64,000 nucleotides of DNA from Nonlabens sp. Hel1_33_55 (GTDB lineage Bacteria; Bacteroidota; Bacteroidia; Flavobacteriales; Flavobacteriaceae): NCBI RefSeq assembly GCF_900101765.1, contig NZ_LT627735.1:1962001-2026000 (forward strand). Direction: 5' to 3'. Positions 8,873 through 16,768 of the stretch are shown one piece after another. How positions within the stretch are numbered: position 1 is the stretch's first letter; every line of letters starts with the position of its first letter. The translations under genes were made by a program, and so were the position numbers. The notes below the pieces were generated by a model. The model worked only from the letters and a program-made list of their open reading frames with translations. It ran no database searches and had not been told where the DNA came from.

Positions 8873-10178
8873 CGCTCAAGTCATAAACTTGAACGCCATT
8901 AATTTTCTTCTCTAAGATACTACTTCCAGCAGCACTACGGTAACCACCTGCACAATGAACTACTATGGGTTTATCTGTTGGGATTTGATTTGCAGCATCT
9001 CGTAATTCATGTAATGGGTGTGCTAACGCGCTATCAAAAAACTTCCCCTGCTCGACCTCACTAGTGTTACGTATATCTACAATCGTATAATTATCTGGAT
9101 TCTGTGAAAAGTCTTCCAAATCAAGTGCTGGAGTTGATTGTAAATTATCTCCAGAAATGGTGATTACTTTTTCTACTTGTTGCTCGTAACCAATTTTGGC
9201 AATGCGCTGCAATAATTTCTCTTTGTTCTCTTTGAAGTCTATTACTAAGGTGAATTTCTCCTTCGGTTCTACAATCGACCCTAACCAAGTTTCAAATTTT
9301 GCATTATCAGAAACTGCCTGGATATTGAAACTTCCCTTCAGGTGACCTTTTTTAAAGCTCTGCTCATCGCGCATATCCACAATCAAGCCGGTAGCTGTAG
9401 ATCCATCTTCAAAGTTTACTTTTTCCACTGCAGGCTGTACATCTACAGCACCTGTTTTATTGATATCGACATCATAACCAAAGTACGCTGGAATAAACGG
9501 CTGCCCATCCAGCAACGTGTCCATGAATTCTTCTTTTGATTGTTTTTTAAACGCCCAATTGTTCTCTCTTTCATCGCCTAACGTACTACTAGCCGCATCG
9601 CTCATCCCTTTACCGCACAGAGATCCTGCGCCATGTGCTGGATAAACTAATGCATCGTCAGGTAGATCACTGTATTTGTTTTGCATGGTGTCGTACATCA
9701 TCTCTGCAAGCTCCTCTCTTTTGGCCTTCATATTTCCAGCTTTTTCTCGTAAATCTGGACGTCCTACATCACCTATAAACAACGTATCTCCCGTAAAAAG
9801 TGCAGTATCATCACCTTCCTTAGCTACAATCGTAATACTATCTGGTGAATGGCCTGGTGTGTTGATCGACTTTAAAACAGCTTTACCCAACTCGATTTGA
9901 TCGCCGTCATCAAATGCCTTGTGCGGATAATCTGCTCCTGTTTTTGCGCTATTATATATTGTTGCTCCAGTTTCTTTGTGAATTTCAAGATGTGAACTCA
10001 CAAAGTCTGCATGCGGATGCGTTTCAATGACTGCAATGATTGTGGCGTTGTTCGCTTTCGCGAAAGCGTAATATATCTCTGGATTTCTCTCTGGATCGAT
10101 CACCGCCATTTTTCCGTCGCTTATGATCGCATAGGAATATTGAGACAACGGCTTATATTCAAATTGTTTGATATTCAT
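8850..10178 (-). CDS. MBL-fold persulfide dioxygenase-like protein fused to two rhodanese domains
   Basis: This 442-residue cytosolic protein has a metallo-beta-lactamase domain (about 1-240) with metal ligands H54, H56, D58 and H63 (THPHAD...H), GHSPDS and GDTLFIGDVGRPDL, typical of ETHE1/persulfide dioxygenases that oxidise glutathione or protein persulfide to sulfite. It is followed by a rhodanese domain (about 265-350) that lacks a catalytic cysteine and a second one (about 360-440) with active site CAGGYRS at Cys409. The dispersed palindrome encodes residues 38-42 (AFAKA). The gene overlaps the VIT transporter and has a Crp/Fnr-type promoter. Sulfite made here could leave through the TauE/SafE protein at 10890-11690. 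Confidence 0.92.
   Translation of the reverse strand: MNIKQFEYKPLSQYSYAIISDGKMAVIDPERNPEIYYAFAKANNATIIAVIETHPHADFVSSHLEIHKETGATIYNSAKTGADYPHKAFDDGDQIELGKAVLKSINTPGHSPDSITIVAKEGDDTALFTGDTLFIGDVGRPDLREKAGNMKAKREELAEMMYDTMQNKYSDLPDDALVYPAHGAGSLCGKGMSDAASSTLGDERENNWAFKKQSKEEFMDTLLDGQPFIPAYFGYDVDINKTGAVDVQPAVEKVNFEDGSTATGLIVDMRDEQSFKKGHLKGSFNIQAVSDNAKFETWLGSIVEPKEKFTLVIDFKENKEKLLQRIAKIGYEQQVEKVITISGDNLQSTPALDLEDFSQNPDNYTIVDIRNTSEVEQGKFFDSALAHPLHELRDAANQIPTDKPIVVHCAGGYRSAAGSSILEKKINGVQVYDLSDDVEKFK
10053..10068. repeat. Dispersed palindrome, copy 4 (inside the MBL/rhodanese gene)
   Basis: Perfect 16-bp copy read in frame as AFAKA (residues 38-42), in the loop before the metal-binding strand. Confidence 0.95.
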
Positions 10179-10195
10179 AATTCTAATTTTCTACT

Positions 10196-10240
10196 CAAAA
10201 ATAAAAAAGGTTGCAACATCTAGCTGTAACCTATGATACA
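10196..10240 (-). promoter_or_regulatory. Promoter with Crp/Fnr-type operator upstream of the MBL/rhodanese-VIT operon
   Basis: The imperfect inverted repeat TGTAAC-CTAT-GATACA (10225-10240) is followed on the minus strand by a perfect -7 box TATTTTTG (10196-10203). The centre-to-centre distance is 33 bp, identical to the YeeE promoter. The operator centre lies about 54 nt upstream of the ATG. Confidence 0.7.
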
Positions 10241-10377
10241 TAAGCTGATTTTTGATATCTACATATCTACTTTTTGCGTGATTTTGTTCTACTATAAATA
10301 AGGTGATAATTTCTTGAGCATTTACAGACGCTATTGACCGTTTGATCTTTCAGAAATAAATTGATCTTTGGCTATTT

Positions 10378-10752
10378 CTAGTCATGATCAGCCCAAGCTG
10401 TATAACCACCTTGTAATTCATAAATCTCATTAAAACCCAAGGTATCAAGAATCACCGAAGATTTCTGGCTGCGGTTTCCTGATTTGCAATAGATGTAAAT
10501 AGGTTTTGTTTTGTCTAGTTTCTCAAACTCTTTTTCAAAAGTTTCTTGTTGGAAATAATCAATATTTATTGCACCATCTATAGCTCCTTCTTTGAATTCT
10601 TCAGGAGTTCTCACGTCCACCAATTGAACATTTTCTATTGCAATGGCTTCTTTGAATTCATCAATACTCAACGTGATTACTGGACTCGATGTTTGGGCGC
10701 TCAACTGGTAAAAACTGATAAATACGGTTAGAATAAATAAGAATCTTTTCAT
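10378..10752 (-). CDS. Exported single-domain rhodanese
   Basis: This 124-residue protein has a signal peptide ending near YQLSAQ (residue 20), so it works in the periplasm. One rhodanese domain follows, with VDVRTPEEFKEGAIDGA and the active-site loop CKSGNRS (Cys89), expected to carry persulfide sulfur. A TTG at 10755 lies one codon upstream, but the ATG at 10752 is the better start. It lies between the MBL fusion and the TauE/SafE exporter on the same strand. It lacks a clear copy of the shared operator, having only a weak TAACTTTA box at about 10770-10777, so it may be controlled differently. Confidence 0.88.
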   Translation of the reverse strand: MKRFLFILTVFISFYQLSAQTSSPVITLSIDEFKEAIAIENVQLVDVRTPEEFKEGAIDGAINIDYFQQETFEKEFEKLDKTKPIYIYCKSGNRSQKSSVILDTLGFNEIYELQGGYTAWADHD

Positions 10753-10837
10753 CAAGGTTGCTTTGGTGTTAAAGTTAATCCACTTGCTCGATACAAGTCG
10801 TGGTAGTTGGTTGTAATTATAGTTGGAGGTTTAGTTT

Positions 10838-10853
10838 CGCTTTCGCGAAAGCG
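10838..10853. repeat. Dispersed palindrome, copy 5 (intergenic)
   Basis: Perfect 16-bp copy. Symmetry extends by TTT/AAA to 22 bp (10835-10856). It lies between the rhodanese and TauE/SafE genes. Confidence 0.95.
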
Positions 10854-10889
10854 AAATTGTTACATCCATCACCACGTATCAGTAAGCTT

Positions 10890-11690
10890 CTACATGGTTA
10901 GCTCTTTATAAATGATGTAGATCCCCATGATCAACACAAAATAACCGAAAGCTTTTTTCAGTTTTTTGCCATCAATAAATTTGTTGAGCCAGATTCCAAT
11001 GAATATCCCCAAAATTGATAATGCGGTGAATTTTAAAAGGAAAGCCCAGTCAATTTCAAGATTCTGAACATCTCCCAAGAAGCCTATCAATGATTTAATG
11101 GCGATAATGAATAAAGATGTTGCTACTGCTTTTTTCATAGGCAATTTCGCTAGTAAAACCAGTGCTGGAATAATCAAAAAACCACCGCCAGCACCAACAA
11201 TTCCAGTAATTGTTCCTACTACCAGTCCTTCAATAATTATCAGCGGGTAGTTGTATTGAATGGGCACATCTTCATCAATCGCAGCTCCTTTATTTCTTAT
11301 CATTGAAACTGAAGCAAGGAGCATGATGATTGCAAAAAACAACATGATGGCTAGATTCTTTGTTACCATAACGTCGCCAACTTTGAAAAGATCGACGGGT
11401 ATCGCTGGTATCAAAAAGGCTCTGGTCAAATAAACCGCTATAAATGCTGGAATAGCAAAAATGATAGCCGTTTTGAAATCCACCATTCCTTTAGACATAT
11501 TTTTTGCCGCACCTACTAACGAGGTGGCTCCTACCACAAATAAGGAATAAGCAGTTGCTATCACTGGATTAAGCGCTAGCGCATAAACTAGTATGGGAAC
11601 CGTCAGAATGGATCCGCCGCCGCCTATAAGTCCTAATACGACTCCTATAAGTAATGCGCCTAAATAACCTAGTACCTCAATAAATTCCAT
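10890..11690 (-). CDS. TauE/SafE (TSUP) family sulfite/organosulfonate exporter
   Basis: This 266-residue inner-membrane protein has about eight hydrophobic segments arranged as two repeats, each opening with a glycine-rich motif: GLIGGGGSILTVPILVYAL near residue 20 and GIVGAGGGFLIIPALVLLA near 160. This is the TSUP fold, whose members export sulfite, sulfoacetate or related anions. Beside a persulfide dioxygenase-like enzyme, sulfite export is the natural guess. Its promoter (11709-11753) carries the shared operator, which overlaps the stop codon of the upstream regulator gene, so the regulator and this gene are only 58 bp apart. Confidence 0.9.
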   Translation of the reverse strand: MEFIEVLGYLGALLIGVVLGLIGGGGSILTVPILVYALALNPVIATAYSLFVVGATSLVGAAKNMSKGMVDFKTAIIFAIPAFIAVYLTRAFLIPAIPVDLFKVGDVMVTKNLAIMLFFAIIMLLASVSMIRNKGAAIDEDVPIQYNYPLIIIEGLVVGTITGIVGAGGGFLIIPALVLLAKLPMKKAVATSLFIIAIKSLIGFLGDVQNLEIDWAFLLKFTALSILGIFIGIWLNKFIDGKKLKKAFGYFVLIMGIYIIYKELTM

Positions 11691-11708
11691 GATCTACTTA
11701 ATCTAGTG

Positions 11709-11753
11709 CGAAAGTAGACGGCTTCTAGCGTATAGTTTGTAACCCTTGTTACA
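11709..11753 (-). promoter_or_regulatory. Promoter with Crp/Fnr-type operator upstream of the TauE/SafE gene
   Basis: Perfect inverted repeat TGTAAC-CCTT-GTTACA (11738-11753), with a near-consensus -7 box TACTTTCG on the minus strand at 11709-11716. Centres are 33 bp apart, as in the other two island promoters. The operator overlaps the TAA stop of the regulator gene. Confidence 0.7.
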
Positions 11754-12375
11754 GGACTTCAATAAAGCTACGATGCAATTTGATCTTGTGATCGTTTTCC
11801 ATTCTTTTGAGCAATCTGGAAATGACTACACGACTGGTGTGTAGGTCTTGGGAGATCTCTTTGTGTGTTATGTAAATGTGTTTGCTATTTAAGATCTCGA
11901 TTTTGTCATTAAGATAATTTTCCAATCTCTCGTCCATACGATTAAAGGCAATGTTATCGATACTTTCTAGCATCTCCATCATTCTTGTATGGTAGCTATT
12001 AAATACGAAATTGCGCCAACTCTTGTATTTACTAGACCATTCCTCCATTTTCCCTATAGGAATCATGATAAGTTTTGCTGCCGTTTCAGTGACTGCGTGT
12101 ATTTCGCTTTTTGTATTTCCCATGCAGCAGGTAAGTGTCATTGCACAAGTATCCCCTTTCTCCAGATGATAGAGCAGCAATTCATTTCCATCTTCATCAG
12201 CTCTCATAATCTTAATACTTCCGGATAATAGCAAAGGCATCGATTTGATAAATTGTCCAGGCCTTATAAGATCTATACCTGCATCGACTTCTTTGAAAGT
12301 GGCTACATCATTGATTTCAGCGAGTAGTTCTGGTTCGAAAAAAGTTTTATAGTTGGCTTGAAGTTCTGGTATCAT
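11749..12375 (-). CDS. Crp/Fnr-family transcriptional regulator of the sulfur island
   Basis: This 208-residue regulator has an N-terminal cyclic-nucleotide-binding-type beta-roll (about 20-120), a dimerisation helix (about 125-160) and a winged helix-turn-helix whose recognition helix is near HTSRVVISRLLKRM (179-192). The roll carries Cys77, Cys83 and Cys84 (TCAMTLTCC), a plausible thiol or persulfide sensing site; the four-Cys Fe-S pattern of FNR is absent. A TTG at 12387 is in frame, but the ATG at 12375 is preferred. Three promoters in the island carry the same GTAAC-N4-GTTAC site, so it is very likely their activator. No clear site lies before its own gene. Confidence 0.88.
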   Translation of the reverse strand: MIPELQANYKTFFEPELLAEINDVATFKEVDAGIDLIRPGQFIKSMPLLLSGSIKIMRADEDGNELLLYHLEKGDTCAMTLTCCMGNTKSEIHAVTETAAKLIMIPIGKMEEWSSKYKSWRNFVFNSYHTRMMEMLESIDNIAFNRMDERLENYLNDKIEILNSKHIYITHKEISQDLHTSRVVISRLLKRMENDHKIKLHRSFIEVL

Positions 12376-12597
12376 TTCTAAGGTCAATTCTTAATTAAGT
12401 AAACCTCTAAGTTAAACGTTACTTGAGATAGTTAACTTCAATTTTTGAAAGCTATTACCAATTTATTCTCGTAGATATTGTGATTGTCATGACATCTTCA
12501 ATCATTGAGATGTTTTTATTTTTATCACAAAAGAATCGCATCAAGGCCTTATTTTAATTTTCCTTATCTAATTTGCGCTTCCTATTTTACATTATCT

Positions 12598-13760
12598 ATG
12601 CTCAAAAATCCAAAGTCCTACGTATTACTAGTTCTCTTTATTGTTGGGCTTATTCATATTCCAAATGCGAATGCTCAGTTTGAGGAACTTCAAGAGTTAT
12701 TTACTTTTTACCCTAATAGAAAAGCGGTAGAACAAGATTCAACCTTGTATCCATCAAAGTTCATCGCAGCGCCAGTCATGAGCTATTCTCCTGAAACCAA
12801 TTTTGCATTCGGTGTTGGAGCAAAATACCTTTTCAAATTTGCAGGAAGTGGTGAAGAAACTAGGGTTTCTAATATGCCTATTACATTTCAGTACACATTG
12901 AACAGTCAGTTTTTTCTATTTTCTGGTTTTGAGATCTTTACCAATCAGGAAAAATGGGTCATTGAAGGTAATTTCCTTTTTCAAAATTATCCACGATTGT
13001 ATTATGGAATAGGTAATAATACACCAGAATCAGCTGAGGAGGTTTATGACTATAATCAACTACTTATCGAACCTATCTTCTTGAAGCAGGCATTTGTGAA
13101 GCATTTGTTTGTAGGTGCAGGAATACGATACAATCACATCTACAATACAGATTTTGAAGAAGATGGACTGATAGCCAATGAACAATTGGACGGTTTTGAT
13201 GGTTCTACATCAGTAGGTGTGGAAGCTGCAGCTCTATACGACAGTCGTGATGTTATATTAAATGCATCCAGCGGTTGGTATCTTGAACTTACTCATGGAG
13301 AATATGGTGAGTTTTTAGGTGGTACCAATAAATTTCACCTAACTAGAGTCGATCTGCGTCACTTTTTAAAAGTATCCAAAAAAATAATGATGTTTTAGGG
13401 TTCCAATTTGTAGGCCGCACGGTTAGAGATAATCAGCCATTTTCTGAATATTCATTCTTGGGAAGTAGTGAGATCATGCGTGGCTACCGTGAAGGTCGTT
13501 TTATAGATCGCGATCTTGTTGCCGCTCAGGCCGAATACCGCAAGACATTTAAGGACTCAAGAATCGGTGCCGTGGCATTTATCGGAACTGGAAATGTCTA
13601 TAGAAATATCGATGAATTCCAATTCAAGGATCTAAAACCTAATTATGGTTTTGGAGTTCGTTACAAGCTGGACGAGTCAGAAAACTTAAACATTAGACTA
13701 GATTGGGGCTTCGGTCGTGGTACGAACGAAATCTACTTAGGTATTGCAGAGGCATTCTAG
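12598..13760 (+). pseudogene. BamA/TamA-like outer-membrane barrel protein, frameshifted at an A7 run
   Basis: Two open frames together make one protein of about 387 residues. The first (12598-13398) starts with a signal peptide (MLKNPKSYVLL...NANAQ). It has barrel strands such as MSYSPETNFAFGVGAKYLF and runs to SKKIMMF before a stop at 13396. The next frame continues the homology directly (GFQFVGR, then GSSEIMRGYREGRFIDRD, the conserved surface-antigen loop) and ends in an aromatic-containing strand. A -1 shift within A7 at 13378-13384, or one missing A, rejoins them. This may be a sequencing error, a true pseudogene or transcript slippage. An alternative upstream start at 12505 would put a long leader ahead of the signal peptide. 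Confidence 0.8.
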
Positions 13761-13872
13761 CCATCTGTTCAAACCTTATAATCTTAGGATCTACGACTAA
13801 CGACGTTTCTAAAAAAGGTACTGCTTTAGTTGGTATAACGTAAGCTATATCATCAAATCCATAGAGAACCGT

Positions 13873-14991
13873 TTAGAATCTGAATGTTCTATCCAGAAAT
13901 ACGCCCATAGTTAGAAGGACTTCATAGCGCTCATTAGACAATCCATCATCTTCTCTGAAGATATCCAAACCATTTTGTGCTGTCAGATACCTCGCTTCTC
14001 CACGGATGTAAGCATTTTCTGTTGGCTTGTATTCTGCGCCTACGGTTAGACCCGTTAGATCCAGACCTTCAGTAATTCCTTGATTATTCGTGAAAGTGCC
14101 GCTTATGAATCCGCTGGAATCTCTATACATCTCACCGCGGCCTGTGATGCTAAATGCATCGCTAAATTGGTATCGCAACGTTGCCAGTGCCGTATACAAT
14201 GTAGCAGTATCGTTGGAATCGTCTAAATCACTATTGGATTGCAACCCAAGATCTGCTCCTAAAATCAAGAAAATCTTATCATTCCAGTTCGTCGACATGT
14301 AAAGGTTCTGATAAAAACGTCTTTGTTTTGGACTCATATCATCAGCACTCTCGCGTCCATAATTGTTGGTGTACGTGATACTAGTTCGGTCATTTATTTG
14401 ATAGCTTATGAGAGCTCCAACACTTTTTGCATCATTATTATCCACAAAACCGTTGTAACTATTGATCACCCATAATTCAAAATTCCAATCGCTAATAGCC
14501 TCATAACTCAAACTCGCTCCAGATTGGAAAAACGGCTCGTTAAAAGTGATTACACTCGTACTGCTCAGCAAATTCTCTTTTGGTAAGAAACTCTCAGTCC
14601 CTACATGCGTTTTGAAAAAACCAGCATCAAGCCATAAGCCATCGATAATCTTCACGCCAACGTTAGCCTCTTGGATTTCGTTGAAGGTATCACTCCATAT
14701 CGCTTGCGGTATATCACCATATTGAAAAGTCACATTTGCTCGAACCTTATCATGCCTGTATGCCATACCTAGCTGGGCAATGTTCAGTCCAAAAGTATCA
14801 TCCCTTGCTCCTACCGTGGTGTACCGCTGGAACTGATCATTATCTAATTCTGTGGAGTATCCTGATAAGTATCCATCGACATAACCGCTTACTGTTATCT
14901 CGTGATTGTTATTGTCAGATGATGATTGGGAATACGCTTTCGCGAAAGCAAAAAACACACCAACCCCAAACCATATAGTAATCTTTCTCAT
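13873..14991 (-). CDS. Outer-membrane porin (OmpL-like beta-barrel porin-2 type)
   Basis: This 372-residue outer-membrane barrel protein has an N-terminal signal peptide ending in AFAKAYSQ. The Ala-Lys-Ala of the likely signal peptidase I site is encoded by the dispersed palindrome. The mature part opens with EITVSGYVDGYLSGY and repeats amphipathic strands (LGMAYRHDKVRANVTFQYGD, VGVKIIDGLWLDAGFFKTHVG), as in putative beta-barrel porin-2 proteins. It ends in DRTFRF, an outer-membrane insertion signal. An ATG six codons upstream (15009) is possible, but the 14991 start gives the shorter n-region. The solute is unknown. It is a single gene, convergent with the frameshifted barrel gene. Confidence 0.82.
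   Translation of the reverse strand: MRKITIWFGVGVFFAFAKAYSQSSSDNNNHEITVSGYVDGYLSGYSTELDNDQFQRYTTVGARDDTFGLNIAQLGMAYRHDKVRANVTFQYGDIPQAIWSDTFNEIQEANVGVKIIDGLWLDAGFFKTHVGTESFLPKENLLSSTSVITFNEPFFQSGASLSYEAISDWNFELWVINSYNGFVDNNDAKSVGALISYQINDRTSITYTNNYGRESADDMSPKQRRFYQNLYMSTNWNDKIFLILGADLGLQSNSDLDDSNDTATLYTALATLRYQFSDAFSITGRGEMYRDSSGFISGTFTNNQGITEGLDLTGLTVGAEYKPTENAYIRGEARYLTAQNGLDIFREDDGLSNERYEVLLTMGVFLDRTFRF
14936..14949. repeat. Dispersed palindrome, copy 6 (signal peptide of the porin gene)
   Basis: 14-bp core GCTTTCGCGAAAGC, read in frame as AFAKA at the end of the signal peptide. Confidence 0.93.
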
Positions 14992-15169
14992 ACCTAATCT
15001 TCTTTTCAAACAAGCTAGTAATTGCTGTTCAAAGTGAATATCTATTTAAGAAAACTAAAGGAAAATACCTACAAGGAGACATAATATAATTTGCAATCAA
15101 CAGCTCTGGAAACATAACTGCCAGCAAATTGCTTGAGCGAACTTCATAGTTTTGACATACCCACAATCT

Positions 15170-15602
15170 GGATTACGTAGCGGTGATCTAGACAACGCTC
15201 CGCGTTGAAAATGGAAACGTCCAGAAAATGCTTGAGCGAGCTCTTAGATTTGAGGCACAAAAGATCTGGATTACCTAGCGGTGATCCTGACAACGCTCCG
15301 CGTTGAAAATGGAAAATCCCAGCTTTCAAGTTCAAGCGAGATTTTAAATTTGTTATTAGCATAACCTTGATTACCTAGCGGTGACCCTGACAACGCTCCG
15401 CGTTGAAAATGGAAACGTCCAGAAAATGCTTGAGCGAGCTCTTAGATTTGAGCTACAAAGATCTGGATTACCGAACGGTGATCCTGAAAACGCTACGCGT
15501 TGAAAATGGAAACGTCCACAAAATGCTTGAGCAAGCTCATAGATTTGGATTACCTAGCGGTGATCCTGACAACGCTCCGCGTTGAAAATGGAAAATCCCA
15601 GC
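15170..15602. repeat. Five-copy double-hairpin repeat array next to tRNA-Arg
   Basis: Five units start at 15170, 15268, 15368, 15465 and 15547 (spacing about 82-100 bp). Each opens with a hairpin-forming GGATTACC-TAGC-GGTGATCC segment, then a second hairpin CAACGC-TCC-GCGTTG (15193-15207, 15291-15305, 15391-15405, 15488-15502, 15570-15584), then GAAAATGGAAA. Units 1, 3 and 4 continue with CGTCCA and AAATGCTTGAGC; units 2 and 5 continue with ATCCCAGCTTTCAA. So there are two subtypes. Small open frames through the array are not credible genes. No other long feature lies in the 15010-15652 gap. Confidence 0.85.
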
Positions 15603-15647
15603 TTTCAAATTCAAGCGAGCTTGATTTGACGCTGGGATTTTCCATTT
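15586..15647 (-). terminator. Long hairpin downstream of tRNA-Arg, possible terminator
   Basis: A 17-bp perfect stem (15586-15602 with 15631-15647) encloses a 28-nt loop, 5 bp from the 3' end of the tRNA on the minus strand. One arm is the tail of repeat unit 5. It lacks a strong T run, so it may act in RNA processing rather than termination. Confidence 0.5.
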
Positions 15648-15652
15648 ATTCG

Positions 15653-15726
15653 TGACCGCGACAGGATTCAAACCTGTAACCGCTGGAGCCGAAATCCAGT
15701 GCGCTATTCAGTTGCGCCACGCGGCC
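15653..15726 (-). tRNA. tRNA-Arg (anticodon TCG)
   Basis: The minus strand folds as a full cloverleaf. The acceptor GGCCGCG pairs with CGCGGTC (one G-T pair), the D arm lies in GGCGCAACTGAATAGCGC, the anticodon stem CTGGA/TCCAG holds loop TTTCGGC, and the T loop is GGTTTGAATCC. The loop gives anticodon TCG, decoding the Arg codon CGA. The discriminator is A and CCA is not encoded, as is usual in Flavobacteria. It begins 5 bp after the stop of the 146-residue secreted protein gene, so the two may share a transcript. Confidence 0.93.
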
Positions 15727-15731
15727 TAATA

Positions 15732-16172
15732 TTAATTGTCTACCTTGATAAAATCATCTTCTAATTGATCAGAGTACTTAAATCCAATAAGAACCCACCC
15801 TTTTTTAGAATTATGAAACTCAAAATTTAAACGGAGTGCAAAGTAATCATATCTCAGATAATAAATGATTCTTCTTCTAATATTTGACACATCGTACACA
15901 GCTCCTTTTTCCACAGATAGCATCGTGCCATAGCTCTTCTGTAACTGGTCGATTTCCAATTTAAATTTTCCGGCTAAATTTTGAAGATCACCCTTATTGA
16001 ATGGAAAGTAAAGAGCAAGTAGATTAAATGCCTCGTCAAACTCTTCCTCAAACATTAATTCGGTCACCTCAAGAGATAACTGATCCGCTTCCTCAAGATC
16101 GACCAGAATCTTTTCTTGTGCGAAGGCCCATGACGAAAATAATATTAATAAAATCAAAGATATTCTGTTCAT
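15732..16172 (-). CDS. Secreted hypothetical protein
   Basis: I do not recognise the family. The 146-residue product has a clear signal peptide (MNRISLILLILFSSWAFAQ) and a small mature domain of about 127 residues. That domain has an acidic helical first half (VTELMFEEEFDEAFNLL) and a beta-rich second half with IRRRIIYYLRYDYFALRL and KKGWVLIGFKYSDQ. The layout recalls small periplasmic NTF2-like or DUF3887-type domains, but this is only an impression. It lies 13 bp after the yqeY-like gene on the same strand and just upstream of tRNA-Arg. Confidence 0.75.
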   Translation of the reverse strand: MNRISLILLILFSSWAFAQEKILVDLEEADQLSLEVTELMFEEEFDEAFNLLALYFPFNKGDLQNLAGKFKLEIDQLQKSYGTMLSVEKGAVYDVSNIRRRIIYYLRYDYFALRLNFEFHNSKKGWVLIGFKYSDQLEDDFIKVDN

Positions 16173-16185
16173 CGTCCTGTGTATC

Positions 16186-16635
16186 CTACTGTGCTAATTT
16201 TGCCTTTACAATACTGCTTATTGTTCTTCCATCTGCCTTTCCTGCAAGTTGGGTATTTGCCATTCCCATGACTTTTCCCATGTCCTTCATTCCGCTGGCA
16301 TTGGTACGCACAATAATTTCTGAAACTACGGCTTCAATGGCTTCTTCACTCAATTGCTCTGGTAAGAATTTTTCTAGAACTGCGGCTTGAGCTAGTTCTG
16401 GTTCTGCGAGGTCTTCTCTATTTTGCTCTGAGTAAATACGGGCGCTATCCTTTCTTTGCTTCACGAGCTTTTGAACTAGTTTAATTTCTTCATCCTCGCT
16501 CAAACCATCTGAATCGCCTGATGTTTTTGCTAATAAAATCTCGCTCTTCACGGCTCTCAGCGCCGCAAGTGCGGTTTGATCTTTTGCTTTCATTGCCTCC
16601 TTCATAGAGGTCATAATCTCTTTCTCTAAACTCAT
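16186..16635 (-). CDS. GatB/YqeY domain protein
   Basis: This 149-residue cytosolic protein matches the YqeY family over its full length, starting MSLEKEIMTSMKEAMKAKDQ and including ALRAVKSEILLAKTS, then EQLSEEAIEAVVSE and MGKVMGMANTQLAGKADG near the end. YqeY resembles the tail domain of the GatB amidotransferase subunit and is thought to bind tRNA, but its role is unproven. It follows ftsZ after 133 bp that hold a strong terminator, so it may be read from its own promoter. This position after ftsZ is common in Bacteroidota. Confidence 0.92.
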   Translation of the reverse strand: MSLEKEIMTSMKEAMKAKDQTALAALRAVKSEILLAKTSGDSDGLSEDEEIKLVQKLVKQRKDSARIYSEQNREDLAEPELAQAAVLEKFLPEQLSEEAIEAVVSEIIVRTNASGMKDMGKVMGMANTQLAGKADGRTISSIVKAKLAQ

Positions 16636-16714
16636 AATTCAAAATTGAACTACAAAAATAGGGATTACAAATTGAAGAATTCTTTGATCACCACCTATTA
16701 AAAATGACACCAAT

Positions 16715-16750
16715 AAAAAACCCGAATCCAACTTGGGATTCGGGCTTTAG
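16715..16750 (-). terminator. Intrinsic terminator of the division/cell-wall cluster after ftsZ
   Basis: Stem CCCGAATCC / GGATTCGGG (16721-16729 with 16736-16744), 6-nt loop, followed on the minus strand by six T. It lies directly after the ftsZ stop at 16769. Confidence 0.88.
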
Positions 16751-16768
16751 GGTAGATTGGTTTAGGGA

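Noticed and set aside
15403..15585. 60-codon open frame within the repeat array
   Set aside because: It reads through repeat units and has no independent start signal or protein features.
15170..15602. Possible CRISPR array
   Set aside because: Units are long and similar throughout, with no unique spacers of fixed size and no cas genes nearby.
15653..15726. tRNA-Arg as an attachment site for a mobile element
   Set aside because: No integrase gene and no second copy of the tRNA 3' end were seen in the flanking DNA.
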